From Burkholderiaceae bacterium (lineage in GTDB: Bacteria; Pseudomonadota; Gammaproteobacteria; Burkholderiales; Burkholderiaceae_C), in assembly GCA_030123545.1 (NCBI GenBank), contig CP126124.1:2542001-2606000 (forward strand): DNA of 64,000 bases, in the 5' to 3' direction. Positions 27,046 to 35,005 of this stretch are shown piece by piece. The position numbers were made by a program, and so were the translations under genes. Each line of letters starts with the position of its first letter. Position 1 is the stretch's first letter. The notes below the pieces were generated by a model. It was not told the DNA's origin and ran no database searches. It was given only the letters and a program-made list of their open reading frames with translations.

Positions 27046-28284
27046 TCACCGTCGGGCGATGAAGAGCACCAGCATGCACAGGCCCCCGACGACGCCGAGC
27101 GCGACCAGGAAGCTGAGGCCCGCGGTGAAGCTGCCGCCGTTGCTGGCGATCAGGTAGCCGACCAGGGCCGGGATGCCGGCCGAGCCCAGGCTGGCCACGC
27201 CGTTCATCACGCCGGCGGCCACGCCGACGGAGGACTTGGCGACGATGGCCTGCATCATGGTCCAGTAGGTCGCCAGGCCGATGCCCAGCGAAGCGATGGC
27301 GGCGGTTATGGCCAGCGCGCTGGCGGTGTTGCTAGCGGCGTGCACGCTGACCCAGATGCCGGCGGCGGCGCCGAACAGCGCGATCACCGGCAGGATGGCC
27401 TTGTTGCGCTGCATGCGGTCGGCCACGACGCCAGCAATGATGATGGTGACCACGCCCGCCACGTAGGGCAGCGTGGCGAGCGAACCCATTTGCGCCCACG
27501 AGAAGCCGCGCGCGGTCTTCAGGTAGGCCGGCAGCCAGGCGAGCACGCCCCAGAACATGCCCGCCGAGCACAGGAAGGCCATCGACAGTTGGCCCGACGG
27601 GGCGCCCTGCTGCTCGGCGCGCAGCCCGGCCTCGATGTATTCGACCTCGGCGGCATTGGCGAAGCGGCTGCCGCGCGGCTCGTCGCTGGTGAAGAACCAC
27701 ACCAGGGTCAGCGGAATCAGGCTCAGCAGCACCAGCACGAAGAAGCTGGCGCGCCAGCCGGCGCCCGCCACCACGGCGGTGATCATCGGAATGGCGATCA
27801 TCGGCCCGACCGTGATGCCCAGCAGCCAGGCCGAGTTGGCGCGCGCGCGTTCGCTGGGCGGAAACCAGTTCTTCACGAAGGTGCTCTGCATCGGCCAGTG
27901 CAGGCCCTCGCCCAAGCCCAGCAGCACGCGGGTGGCCAGCAGCATGCCGAAACTGCCGGCCAGGCCGCCCAGCGCCACCGACACGGCCCACAGCAGGATG
28001 GACAGGGCCATGGCCTTGCGCGGGCCCAGCCAGTTGCCGATGGGCGTGAGCACGATATTGCCGATACCGTAGGCAAACAGAAAGAGCGACATCAGCATGC
28101 CCATCTTCACCGGTTGGCCAGCGATGCCCATGCTGGCCAGGAAGGTCGGGTCGGCCACCAGCACCGAGACGTTAACGCGGTCGAAGTACGAAATCAGCAA
28201 CGTGACGAAGAGGATGACTGCCAATCCCACGCGGGCGCGCGTGGATTGGACGATGGACGCCGAAACGGCCGCGGTGGAAGACAT
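27046..28284 (-). CDS. MFS transporter, anion:cation symporter type
   Basis: A 412-residue inner-membrane carrier with 12 predicted helices. LFLFAYGIGNIVLTPIGNWL followed by RVLLGLGEGLHWPMQ is characteristic of the ACS group, which takes up organic anions such as aromatic acids, hexuronates or dicarboxylates. The start ATG (28282-28284) has GGAG at a spacing of 7. It heads the second catabolic unit, divergent from the LysR gene, so uptake of an aromatic acid or export of an intermediate is likely. The exact substrate is unknown. Confidence 0.88.
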   Translation of the reverse strand: MSSTAAVSASIVQSTRARVGLAVILFVTLLISYFDRVNVSVLVADPTFLASMGIAGQPVKMGMLMSLFLFAYGIGNIVLTPIGNWLGPRKAMALSILLWAVSVALGGLAGSFGMLLATRVLLGLGEGLHWPMQSTFVKNWFPPSERARANSAWLLGITVGPMIAIPMITAVVAGAGWRASFFVLVLLSLIPLTLVWFFTSDEPRGSRFANAAEVEYIEAGLRAEQQGAPSGQLSMAFLCSAGMFWGVLAWLPAYLKTARGFSWAQMGSLATLPYVAGVVTIIIAGVVADRMQRNKAILPVIALFGAAAGIWVSVHAASNTASALAITAAIASLGIGLATYWTMMQAIVAKSSVGVAAGVMNGVASLGSAGIPALVGYLIASNGGSFTAGLSFLVALGVVGGLCMLVLFIARR

Positions 28285-28418
28285 GGGGTACTCCAGAAGT
28301 GACAACAGGAAGGGAAGAGGCGTCAGGGCTTGAACATGACGTTGCGTAGCACAGCGCCGAACGCCGCAACGATAGGCAAAATGATCAATACTGTCCAATA
28401 CCAAATGATTAGCGCGCG

Positions 28419-28433
28419 ATACCGATATGGTAT
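28419..28433. promoter_or_regulatory. LysR operator, ATAC-N7-GTAT
   Basis: ATAC-CGATATG-GTAT at 28419-28433 matches the dyad I know for BenM/CatM-type regulators. Two further ATAC half-sites lie at 28388-28391 and 28398-28401, toward the MFS gene. The main site is 30 bases before the LysR start, as expected for a primary site with secondary sites nearer the regulated promoter. Confidence 0.65.
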
Positions 28434-28462
28434 GACTCGGATGAGAACAGGAGAATGATCGG

Positions 28463-29371
28463 ATGGACCTGAAGCAGATGCGCCAGTTTCTGGCGGTGGC
28501 CGAAGAGCGCAATTTCACGCGCGCCGCCGAAAGGCTGCACATCGCGCAACCGCCGCTGACGCGGCAGATCCGCGCACTGGAGGACGAACTGGGCATCGCG
28601 CTGTTCCTGCGCACGCCGAAGGGCGTGGAGCTGACGGAAGCAGGTGCGGCGCTACTAGAGGAGGTGCCCAACCTGCTTGCATTGGCGCAGCGCGCGCGCG
28701 AACGCACGCAACTGGCTGGACAGGGGCGCAGCGGACGGCTCGACGTCGGCATCTTCGGCTCTGGCGTGCTCGAAGTGATCCCGCGCTTGCTGGCGCGCTT
28801 TCATGCGCAGCGGCCTGGCGTGCGCATCGTGTTGCACAGCCAGACCAAGGCCGAGCAGATCGACGCGCTGCGCGAGCGACGCATCGCCGTCGGCTTCAAC
28901 CGCCTGGTGCCGCCGGCCAGCGACCTGGTGGTTGAAACGGTCTTGCGCGAACGCGTGGTCGTCGCGCTGCCGCGACGACACACCCTGGCCAAGCGCAGGC
29001 GACTGACGCTGGCCGATCTGGACGGTGAGCCGATCATCCTTTTTCCGAACCAGCCGCTGCCCGGCATGGCGCAGCGCGTGGCCGACGCCTTTGCGCGCGA
29101 GCACGTGCCCCTGCGCGTCGAACAGGAGGTCGAGGACGTGCTGACGGCCATGGCGCTGGTGGCCGGCGGCTTCGGCCTGTGCCTGGCGGCCGAGGCGAGC
29201 ACCCGCCTGCGCCTGCCCGGCGTGACCTATCGTCCGCTCGACTGCGACGCGCTGCATGACCTCGAGCTCGCCTGCTTCTACCGCAAGGGCGACGCGTCGC
29301 CGGTGCTGGCCTCGTTCCTGGAAGTGGTGCACGAGTTCGCCCAGCAGCGGCCTACGCACCAGCCGCCGTGA
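28463..29371 (+). CDS. LysR-family transcriptional regulator
   Basis: A 302-residue LysR regulator with an N-terminal winged helix-turn-helix (MDLKQMRQFLAVAEERNFTR, then QPPLTRQIRALEDELG) and an effector domain resembling the CatM/BenM group. The start has AGGAG eight bases upstream. It is transcribed away from the MFS-dmpE-H-I unit and toward dmpD, which it meets tail to tail with 47 bases between. It likely activates the MFS-to-dmpG unit in response to a pathway intermediate. A LysR gene (aphT) has a comparable role in the Comamonas testosteroni phenol genes, as I recall. Confidence 0.9.
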   Translation: MDLKQMRQFLAVAEERNFTRAAERLHIAQPPLTRQIRALEDELGIALFLRTPKGVELTEAGAALLEEVPNLLALAQRARERTQLAGQGRSGRLDVGIFGSGVLEVIPRLLARFHAQRPGVRIVLHSQTKAEQIDALRERRIAVGFNRLVPPASDLVVETVLRERVVVALPRRHTLAKRRRLTLADLDGEPIILFPNQPLPGMAQRVADAFAREHVPLRVEQEVEDVLTAMALVAGGFGLCLAAEASTRLRLPGVTYRPLDCDALHDLELACFYRKGDASPVLASFLEVVHEFAQQRPTHQPP

Positions 29372-29418
29372 GCGTGGGCCCAACTCGCCGCCGGCGCTGC
29401 TCGAAACGCGAGGCGGCA

Positions 29419-30273
29419 TCAGAGCCCTGCATCGGCCTCGTCGAAAAAGTTGCCGACGAGCTGCGCAAAGCGCGCCGCGTGTTCGATCTGCGTCCAGTGC
29501 CCGCAGTGGCCGAAGACGTGCAGCTGGCTGTTCGGAATCCAGGTGCCGAGCGTCAGCGAGGTCTGCAGCGGAATCACCTGGTCCTCGCGGCCGTGCAGGA
29601 TCAGCGTCTCGTGCGGCAGCGCACGGATCGCGGCTTCCGGGCTCGCCATCGCGTCGACCCAGCGTTGGCGCGGCGCGGGGAACATCGCGCCGAACGACTC
29701 CTGGAAGCCGGGCCGGATGCTTGCCTCGTAGCGTAGCTGCGCCAGATCGTCGGTGACCCGACTGCGGTCGTAAGCGAACAAGTCCATCATGCGGCGCATG
29801 GTCTCGAACGAAGGCTGGTAGCCCCACACCGCGTCGAGCCCGGGCGTGATGGCGAACGGCACGCCGACCGAGCCCATCAGCACCAGCCGGCGCACGCGCT
29901 GCGGCGCGCGGATCGCGAGGGCCAGCGACAGCGCGCCGCCGAACGAGTTGCCGACGACGTCGGCCTGCTCGATGCCCAGCGTATCGAGCAGGTCGAGCGC
30001 CTGGCGCACCCAGGTGTCCATGTTGTAGCGCTCGGGGCCGGCGCCGGGCGCGAAACGTTCGGTGAAGCCAAAGCCGACCATGTCCGGCGCCAGCACGCGG
30101 TGCGTCTTCGCCAGCACCGGCATCACCAGCCGCCAGTTCGCATAGGCGCTCACGCCCGGACCCGAGCCGTGGATGAACAGCACCGGCTTGCCGGCGCCGA
30201 GATCGTGCACGTTCGAGTCGAACGCGCCGGTGCGCACGCGCCGTCCGAGTTCGGGATCGGGGTTTGTGCTCAT
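29419..30273 (-). CDS. dmpD: 2-hydroxymuconic semialdehyde hydrolase
   Basis: Hydrolyses 2-hydroxymuconic semialdehyde to formate and 2-oxopent-4-enoate, the hydrolytic branch of meta-cleavage. The 284-residue alpha/beta hydrolase has an oxyanion-hole motif FIHGSGPGVSAYANW, the nucleophile elbow GNSFGG, aspartate in LILHGREDQVIPLQ, and histidine in GHCGHWTQIEH. It is the last gene of the first phenol unit, 10 bases behind dmpC. Confidence 0.95.
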   Translation of the reverse strand: MSTNPDPELGRRVRTGAFDSNVHDLGAGKPVLFIHGSGPGVSAYANWRLVMPVLAKTHRVLAPDMVGFGFTERFAPGAGPERYNMDTWVRQALDLLDTLGIEQADVVGNSFGGALSLALAIRAPQRVRRLVLMGSVGVPFAITPGLDAVWGYQPSFETMRRMMDLFAYDRSRVTDDLAQLRYEASIRPGFQESFGAMFPAPRQRWVDAMASPEAAIRALPHETLILHGREDQVIPLQTSLTLGTWIPNSQLHVFGHCGHWTQIEHAARFAQLVGNFFDEADAGL

Positions 30274-30283
30274 CGTCGGCCAC

Positions 30284-31744
30284 TCAGAACTTCACCATCA
30301 CGTTACGCAGTTCGGTGTAGAACTCGAACGAATGCACGCCACCCTCGCGTCCGATCCCCGATTGCTTGGAGCCACCGAACGGCGTGCGCAGGTCGCGCAG
30401 GAACCAGCTGTTGATCCAGCACAGGCCGACCTCGATCTGCTGCGCCATCCGGTTCGCACGGGCGATGTCCTGGCTGTAGATCGACGTGGCCAGGCCGTAG
30501 CGGTTCGCGTTTACCTTGGCGAGCACCTCGTCCTCGCTGTCGAACGGGCTGATGTGGCAGCAGGGGCCGAACACCTCTTCCGTCACCACTGCCGCCGTCT
30601 CGGGCAGGCCGGTCCAGATCGTCGGCTGCACCCAGCAACCATCCTTGAGCGCATCGGGCATGTCGGGCACGCCGCCCCCGGTCACCACCGTCGCGCCCTC
30701 CTCACGCGCCTTGGCGTAGTACGACAGCACCTTGGCCTGATGCTCCTTGCTGATCACCGGGCCGATCTTGGTCTCGGAGTCGAACGGCTGGCCAGGCTTC
30801 ATGGTCTCGGCCTTGGCCTTCAGTGCGGCTACGAACTTGTCGAACAGCGGCCGCTCGACGTAGACGCGCTCGGTGCCGAGGCAGACCTGGCCGGCATTCT
30901 CGAAGCAAGAACGCGTCACCGTGTCGACGGCGACCTGGAAGTCGCAGTCGGCGAACACGACCGCGGCGTTCTTGCCGCCGAGTTCCATCGACACCGGCCG
31001 GATGCCCTCGGCGGCGGCCTTCATGATCGCGGTGCCGGTGCGCGTCTCGCCGGTAAAGGTGATGCCGTTCACGTCGGGGTGCTCGGTGAGGAACGCACCA
31101 GCCGAGTCGGGCCCGAAGCCATGCACCACGTTGTAGACGCCCCGCGGCACGCCCACGGCGTTCATCACTTCGCCGAGCAGGGTGGCGGTGGCCGGCGTTT
31201 CCTCCGACGGCTTGACCACCACGGTATTGCCGCAGGCCAGCGCCGGGCCGACCTTCCAGGTCATCAAGAGCAGCGGCAGGTTCCACGGGCAGACCACGGC
31301 GATCACGCCGCGCGGCACGCGCACACCGTACGAGAGCGCCGTCTTGCCGTCCGGCGTGCGCATGTTGAACGACTCGGTGGAGACGTTCTTGATCGTGTCG
31401 ATGAAGATCTGGAAATTGGCCGCGCCGCGAGGAATGTCGACATGCGAGGCCAGGTGGTTGGGCTTGCCGGTGTCGGCGATCTCTGCCTGCAGGAAGTCGT
31501 CGAAGCGGCGGTTGATCTCGATCGCCAGCGCGTCCAGCAGCCTGCAGCGCTCGACCACCGAAAGGCGCCCCCAGTCGCCCTTCAGTGCCGCCTTCGCCGC
31601 CGCGACGGCGGCATCGACCTCCGGCCGACCGGCTTCGTAGACCTTGCCGATCAGGCTGTTGTCCACCGGATTGCGGTTGTCGAAGGTTTTGCCGCTGGTG
31701 TTCCTGGCGAACTCGCCATTGATGAAGTTCAGGAATTCTTTCAT
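30284..31744 (-). CDS. dmpC: 2-hydroxymuconic semialdehyde dehydrogenase
   Basis: NAD-dependent oxidation of the ring-cleavage product to 2-hydroxymuconate, entering the oxalocrotonate branch. The 486-residue aldehyde dehydrogenase has the NAD-binding FTGETRTGTAIMKAA, the general base glutamate in SMELGGKNAA and the catalytic cysteine in FENAGQVCLGTERV. The N-terminus MKEFLNFINGEFA is typical of this subfamily. It is 31 bases behind the HbpS-like gene. Confidence 0.96.
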   Translation of the reverse strand: MKEFLNFINGEFARNTSGKTFDNRNPVDNSLIGKVYEAGRPEVDAAVAAAKAALKGDWGRLSVVERCRLLDALAIEINRRFDDFLQAEIADTGKPNHLASHVDIPRGAANFQIFIDTIKNVSTESFNMRTPDGKTALSYGVRVPRGVIAVVCPWNLPLLLMTWKVGPALACGNTVVVKPSEETPATATLLGEVMNAVGVPRGVYNVVHGFGPDSAGAFLTEHPDVNGITFTGETRTGTAIMKAAAEGIRPVSMELGGKNAAVVFADCDFQVAVDTVTRSCFENAGQVCLGTERVYVERPLFDKFVAALKAKAETMKPGQPFDSETKIGPVISKEHQAKVLSYYAKAREEGATVVTGGGVPDMPDALKDGCWVQPTIWTGLPETAAVVTEEVFGPCCHISPFDSEDEVLAKVNANRYGLATSIYSQDIARANRMAQQIEVGLCWINSWFLRDLRTPFGGSKQSGIGREGGVHSFEFYTELRNVMVKF

Positions 31745-31775
31745 GGTCTCGCTCTTTTCTCAATAAGCCCGCAAC

Positions 31776-32222
31776 TTACGCCGCATCCAAGCTCAGCGCC
31801 GCCAGCCCGGCACGCGCACACTGCTCATCCTGCTCGGCCGATCCGCCGGAGACGCCGATGCCGCCGATCAGCACCCCGCCCTCGCGGATCGGCAGGCCGC
31901 CGCCGAGCACCACCAGCCGGGGGCGCTCGGTCAGACCGATGCGCAGCCCTTCGTCCTGCGCCAGGATCGACATCCATTGCGCGGTCGGAAAACCGAAGCT
32001 GGCCGCGGTATAGGCCTTGTCGATCGCGATGTCGACCGAGTGCAGGAAGGCGCCCGGCATGCGCAGGAAGCCCGTGAGCACGCCCGCGGCGTCGGTCACG
32101 GCGACGTTGATGCGAATGCCGAGCGTCGCCGCGTGCCCGACCGCCGCCTGCAGCGCGATGGCGGTCGCCTCTGCGGTGACGCTGCGCTGCGCGATGCTGT
32201 GTTGCGGCGTGCCCATCGCCAT
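31776..32222 (-). CDS. HbpS/GlcG-like (DUF336) protein
   Basis: A 148-residue protein of the GlcG/HbpS family. Motifs include NVAVTDAAGVLTGFLRMPGA, IAIDKAYTAASFG and LPIREGGVLIGGIGVSGGSAEQDEQ. Family members bind haem or iron, or modulate redox responses, but a role in aromatic degradation is not established. It lies 8 bases after dmpB and 31 before dmpC, so it is co-expressed with the iron-dependent catechol dioxygenase; an iron- or redox-related helper function is a fair guess only. Confidence 0.85.
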   Translation of the reverse strand: MAMGTPQHSIAQRSVTAEATAIALQAAVGHAATLGIRINVAVTDAAGVLTGFLRMPGAFLHSVDIAIDKAYTAASFGFPTAQWMSILAQDEGLRIGLTERPRLVVLGGGLPIREGGVLIGGIGVSGGSAEQDEQCARAGLAALSLDAA

Positions 32223-32230
32223 TTCCTGTC

Positions 32231-33175
32231 TCAGGTGTAGACCTCGGTGAACGACGGCACCAGATCCCCTGTGTGATAGAAGATGCCGCTGCCCAGTTGG
32301 TCCTCGGTCCAGGTCGTCACCGGCCGGTCGCGCTGCGCGAGGTAGCCGAGGCCGGCGAAGGTCTCGTTGCGGTTGCCGCTCGGGTCGAAGAAATAGATCG
32401 TCTCGCCGCGCGTGATGCCGTGGCGCGTCGGCGCGACGTCGATCTTCACCTTGTTCTTCGCCATCACGTCGGCCGCCTTCAGCACGTCATGCCAGGAGTC
32501 GAGGAAGAAGGCGATGTGATGCAGCCCGGACCTGGGGCCGCCGACGAACGCGATGTCGTGCGGCGTGGTCGTACGCGCCATCCAGGTGGCGGCCTGAATC
32601 GCGCCACCGGGGCCGACCATGACCTGCTCGGTCAGGAAGAAGCCGAGCGCCTCGGACATAAACTTGGTGTTCTCGGCGACCTTGTTGACGCCGGTCTCCG
32701 GGTTCAGCTCGCACATCAGCAGCGTGTGGTCGAGCCAGTGCGCGCCGGCGCCCTTCAGGCCGTCCGGCCACGGGTCGGGGTTGGTCGTGCCGACCTCGGT
32801 GCCAACGTACTCCTTCATCGCAAACAGCCGCATCTCGTGGCCGCTGGGCAGCGCGAACTTCAGCATGCGCCCGGTCGAAGGCATCGCGCCCTCGGGCAGC
32901 ATCTCGGTCTTCACGCCCCATTTCTCGATGCGGCCCTTCAGTTCGTCCAGGTCCGCATCGTTCTCGACCTTGTAGGCGACGTGGTTCATGCCGGCCCGGT
33001 CCGACGGGGTGAGCACGACCGAGTATTTGTCCCATTCGTCCCAGCACTTGAGGTACACGTTGCCGTGCTTGTCCTCCATGGTTTTCTTCAGGCCCAGCAC
33101 GTTTTCGTAGTGCTTCACCGCAGCCGCCATGTCCATCACCTTCAGGCTGGCATGTCCGATACGCATAACGCCCAT
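32231..33175 (-). CDS. dmpB: catechol 2,3-dioxygenase
   Basis: Extradiol dioxygenase that opens catechol next to the diol to give 2-hydroxymuconic semialdehyde. The 314-residue protein has two vicinal-oxygen-chelate modules. Iron ligands are His150 (WLDHTLLM), a histidine at 219/220 (SGLHHIAFF) and Glu271 (SGNRNETFAG). The start chosen, the ATG at 33173-33175 (MGVMRIGHASLKVMD), fits the family; the frame is open for 18 codons more. dmpQ, its repair ferredoxin, is 10 bases upstream. Confidence 0.97.
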   Translation of the reverse strand: MGVMRIGHASLKVMDMAAAVKHYENVLGLKKTMEDKHGNVYLKCWDEWDKYSVVLTPSDRAGMNHVAYKVENDADLDELKGRIEKWGVKTEMLPEGAMPSTGRMLKFALPSGHEMRLFAMKEYVGTEVGTTNPDPWPDGLKGAGAHWLDHTLLMCELNPETGVNKVAENTKFMSEALGFFLTEQVMVGPGGAIQAATWMARTTTPHDIAFVGGPRSGLHHIAFFLDSWHDVLKAADVMAKNKVKIDVAPTRHGITRGETIYFFDPSGNRNETFAGLGYLAQRDRPVTTWTEDQLGSGIFYHTGDLVPSFTEVYT

Positions 33176-33185
33176 CTCTGGTCTC

Positions 33186-33554
33186 CTAGTTGGTTGAAAT
33201 TGGGCGCGCCGCGGCTGCGGCGTACCCACGGTTGAAACATTTCTCGAACTTGCCCGCCACCTCGAGCCGCACCGCGGCGGTCGGCGTCGCCCGGCAGGCC
33301 AGCGTGTAGCCGGCGGCTTCTTCGTCGGGGCTCACGTGCGCACGGCTCACCGGACCGAGGCTCGTGACGCTGCCATCCAGCACCCGCACCTTGCACACGC
33401 CGCAGCCGCCGTTCACGCAGCCGACCGGGATGCCTTTGCGGCCGAGCTTGAGCATTCCCTTCAGCAGGCTCTCTCCAGTCGCGCAGGGATAGCATTCGCC
33501 GGTCTGCGTGATCGTGACCTGCACCTTGGGCCGGGTATCGAAGATCGAGGACAT
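33186..33554 (-). CDS. dmpQ: chloroplast-type [2Fe-2S] ferredoxin (XylT/DmpQ type)
   Basis: A 122-residue plant-type ferredoxin with cysteines in GCVNGGCGVCKVRV and a fourth in YTLACRA. DmpQ/XylT ferredoxins re-reduce the iron of catechol 2,3-dioxygenase after it is inactivated by substituted catechols. It lies between dmpP (8 bases) and dmpB (10 bases). The start ATG is complementary to 33552-33554. Confidence 0.93.
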   Translation of the reverse strand: MSSIFDTRPKVQVTITQTGECYPCATGESLLKGMLKLGRKGIPVGCVNGGCGVCKVRVLDGSVTSLGPVSRAHVSPDEEAAGYTLACRATPTAAVRLEVAGKFEKCFNRGYAAAAARPISTN

Positions 33555-33562
33555 GGTGCTGC

Positions 33563-34621
33563 TCACACCCGCTTGAAGAGCGCGCTGCGCGGCTTGCCGG
33601 CGTCGGCGGCGGTGAGGAACTTCTCGGTGTAGATGTCGCGCTCGTAGAGCCGCCCTTGCATCAGTGCGCCGAGACAGGCCTCGATCATCGGCGGCGGGCC
33701 GCACAGGTAGGCCTTGTGGCCGGCAAAGCCGGACCCGAAATGCGCCTTGGCCGCCTCGTGCACGAAACCGCAGGCGACATCGCGCTCGGCCGTGGCCTCG
33801 GACAGCGCCGGCAGATAGGTGAAGTTTGGATGCGCGGTGGCGAGCGCGCGAAACTCGGCGTCGTAGTACAGCTCGGCCTTCGTGCGCTGGCCGTAGACCA
33901 GCGTGATCGGCTGCGTGCAACCGGTATCGAGCAGGTCGAGGATCATCGAGCGCGGGCTCGACAGCCCGGAGCCCCCGGCCATGAACAGCATCGGCAGGTC
34001 GACGGACTGGCGCACGAAGAAGCGCCCGTACGGACCGCTGACGTGGAGCGCGTCGCCGACCTTCAGCACATCGTGCAGATAGCCGGTACCGGCGCCGCCC
34101 TCCACGCGCCGCACGTTGATCTCGATCTCGCCACTCGCGGCGACCTGCGCCGGCGAGTTGGCGATCGAGAACGGCCGGTCGCCGTCGACCCCCGGGATCT
34201 TCAGCTGCACGTACTGGCCGGCCTGGAAGTCGATAGTCTGATCGAGCGTGAGAAAGATCGCCTTGATCGTCGGGGTCAGGCGCTCGATGCGCGCGACCCG
34301 GGTGTGGAAGTCTCGGACCGGGATCACGCGCGCGTCCGGCTCTTCCTCGATGTCGGCCTCGATGGTCGCGTCTTCCAGCAAGGTCGCGCAGCAGGCGAGT
34401 GTCTTGCCCTCTTCGCGCTCGACCTCCATCAGCGCGAACGGATTGGCCGCGCCGTGATCGACCTCGCCCGCGCACACCTGCACCTTGCAGGTCCCGCACA
34501 ACCCATGACCACAGGCATGCGGGATGTAGATGCCCTGACGCAACGCGGCGTCGAGCAGGGTCTGGCCCTCGGCGACATCGATGGTCGCGCCGAGCGGTTC
34601 GATGGTGAGGCTGTAGCTCAC
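33563..34621 (-). CDS. dmpP: phenol hydroxylase reductase component P5
   Basis: NADH-dependent reductase that passes electrons to the diiron hydroxylase. The 352-residue protein has an N-terminal plant-type [2Fe-2S] domain (ACGHGLCGTCKVQV with a later LACCA), an FAD domain (DRPFSIANSP) and an NAD domain (LFMAGGSGLSSPRSM and YLCGPPPMIEACL). The start is a GTG (34619-34621) with GGAGAG upstream. It sits in the canonical K-L-M-N-O-P order. Confidence 0.97.
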   Translation of the reverse strand: MSYSLTIEPLGATIDVAEGQTLLDAALRQGIYIPHACGHGLCGTCKVQVCAGEVDHGAANPFALMEVEREEGKTLACCATLLEDATIEADIEEEPDARVIPVRDFHTRVARIERLTPTIKAIFLTLDQTIDFQAGQYVQLKIPGVDGDRPFSIANSPAQVAASGEIEINVRRVEGGAGTGYLHDVLKVGDALHVSGPYGRFFVRQSVDLPMLFMAGGSGLSSPRSMILDLLDTGCTQPITLVYGQRTKAELYYDAEFRALATAHPNFTYLPALSEATAERDVACGFVHEAAKAHFGSGFAGHKAYLCGPPPMIEACLGALMQGRLYERDIYTEKFLTAADAGKPRSALFKRV

Positions 34622-34648
34622 GGCTGTACTCTCCTGCTCGTCCGGACT

Positions 34649-35005
34649 TCAGGCGTGCGAGCCCTTTATACCTTCGAGGCCGGGCGTGCGAAAGCGGATT
34701 GCATCCTTGTGTTTCAGACCATTCTCGGCCAGCGACTTCGCCGGGTCGGGATTCCACGCCTTGCCCGACTTGAACCACTGCACAGCCTTCCAGTCGATCT
34801 TCGCGAAGTCGGGGTGGTAGCCGAAGATGCCCGGCAGCACCGCCGTGGCCAGCGCGCTGAACGGCGTGTCGGGCGGCAGCGGCAGGCAGAACGGCGCGCA
34901 GAACATCAGGTGGTCCTCCCAGCCGATGTACAGCAGCGGCGCGGGGAAGTTCTCGCGCACGTCCTGCGCGGGGAAGTCATAGGCCCGGGTGGCGACGACG
35001 CTCAT
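34649..35005 (-). CDS. dmpO: phenol hydroxylase subunit P4
   Basis: The gamma subunit of the multicomponent phenol hydroxylase. The 118-residue protein carries FPAQDVRENFPAPLLYIGWE and MFCAPFCLPLP, which are family signatures. Its ATG overlaps the dmpN stop codon (ATGA), so translation is coupled. An open extension of 12 codons upstream is inside dmpN and unlikely to be used. Confidence 0.95.
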   Translation of the reverse strand: MSVVATRAYDFPAQDVRENFPAPLLYIGWEDHLMFCAPFCLPLPPDTPFSALATAVLPGIFGYHPDFAKIDWKAVQWFKSGKAWNPDPAKSLAENGLKHKDAIRFRTPGLEGIKGSHA

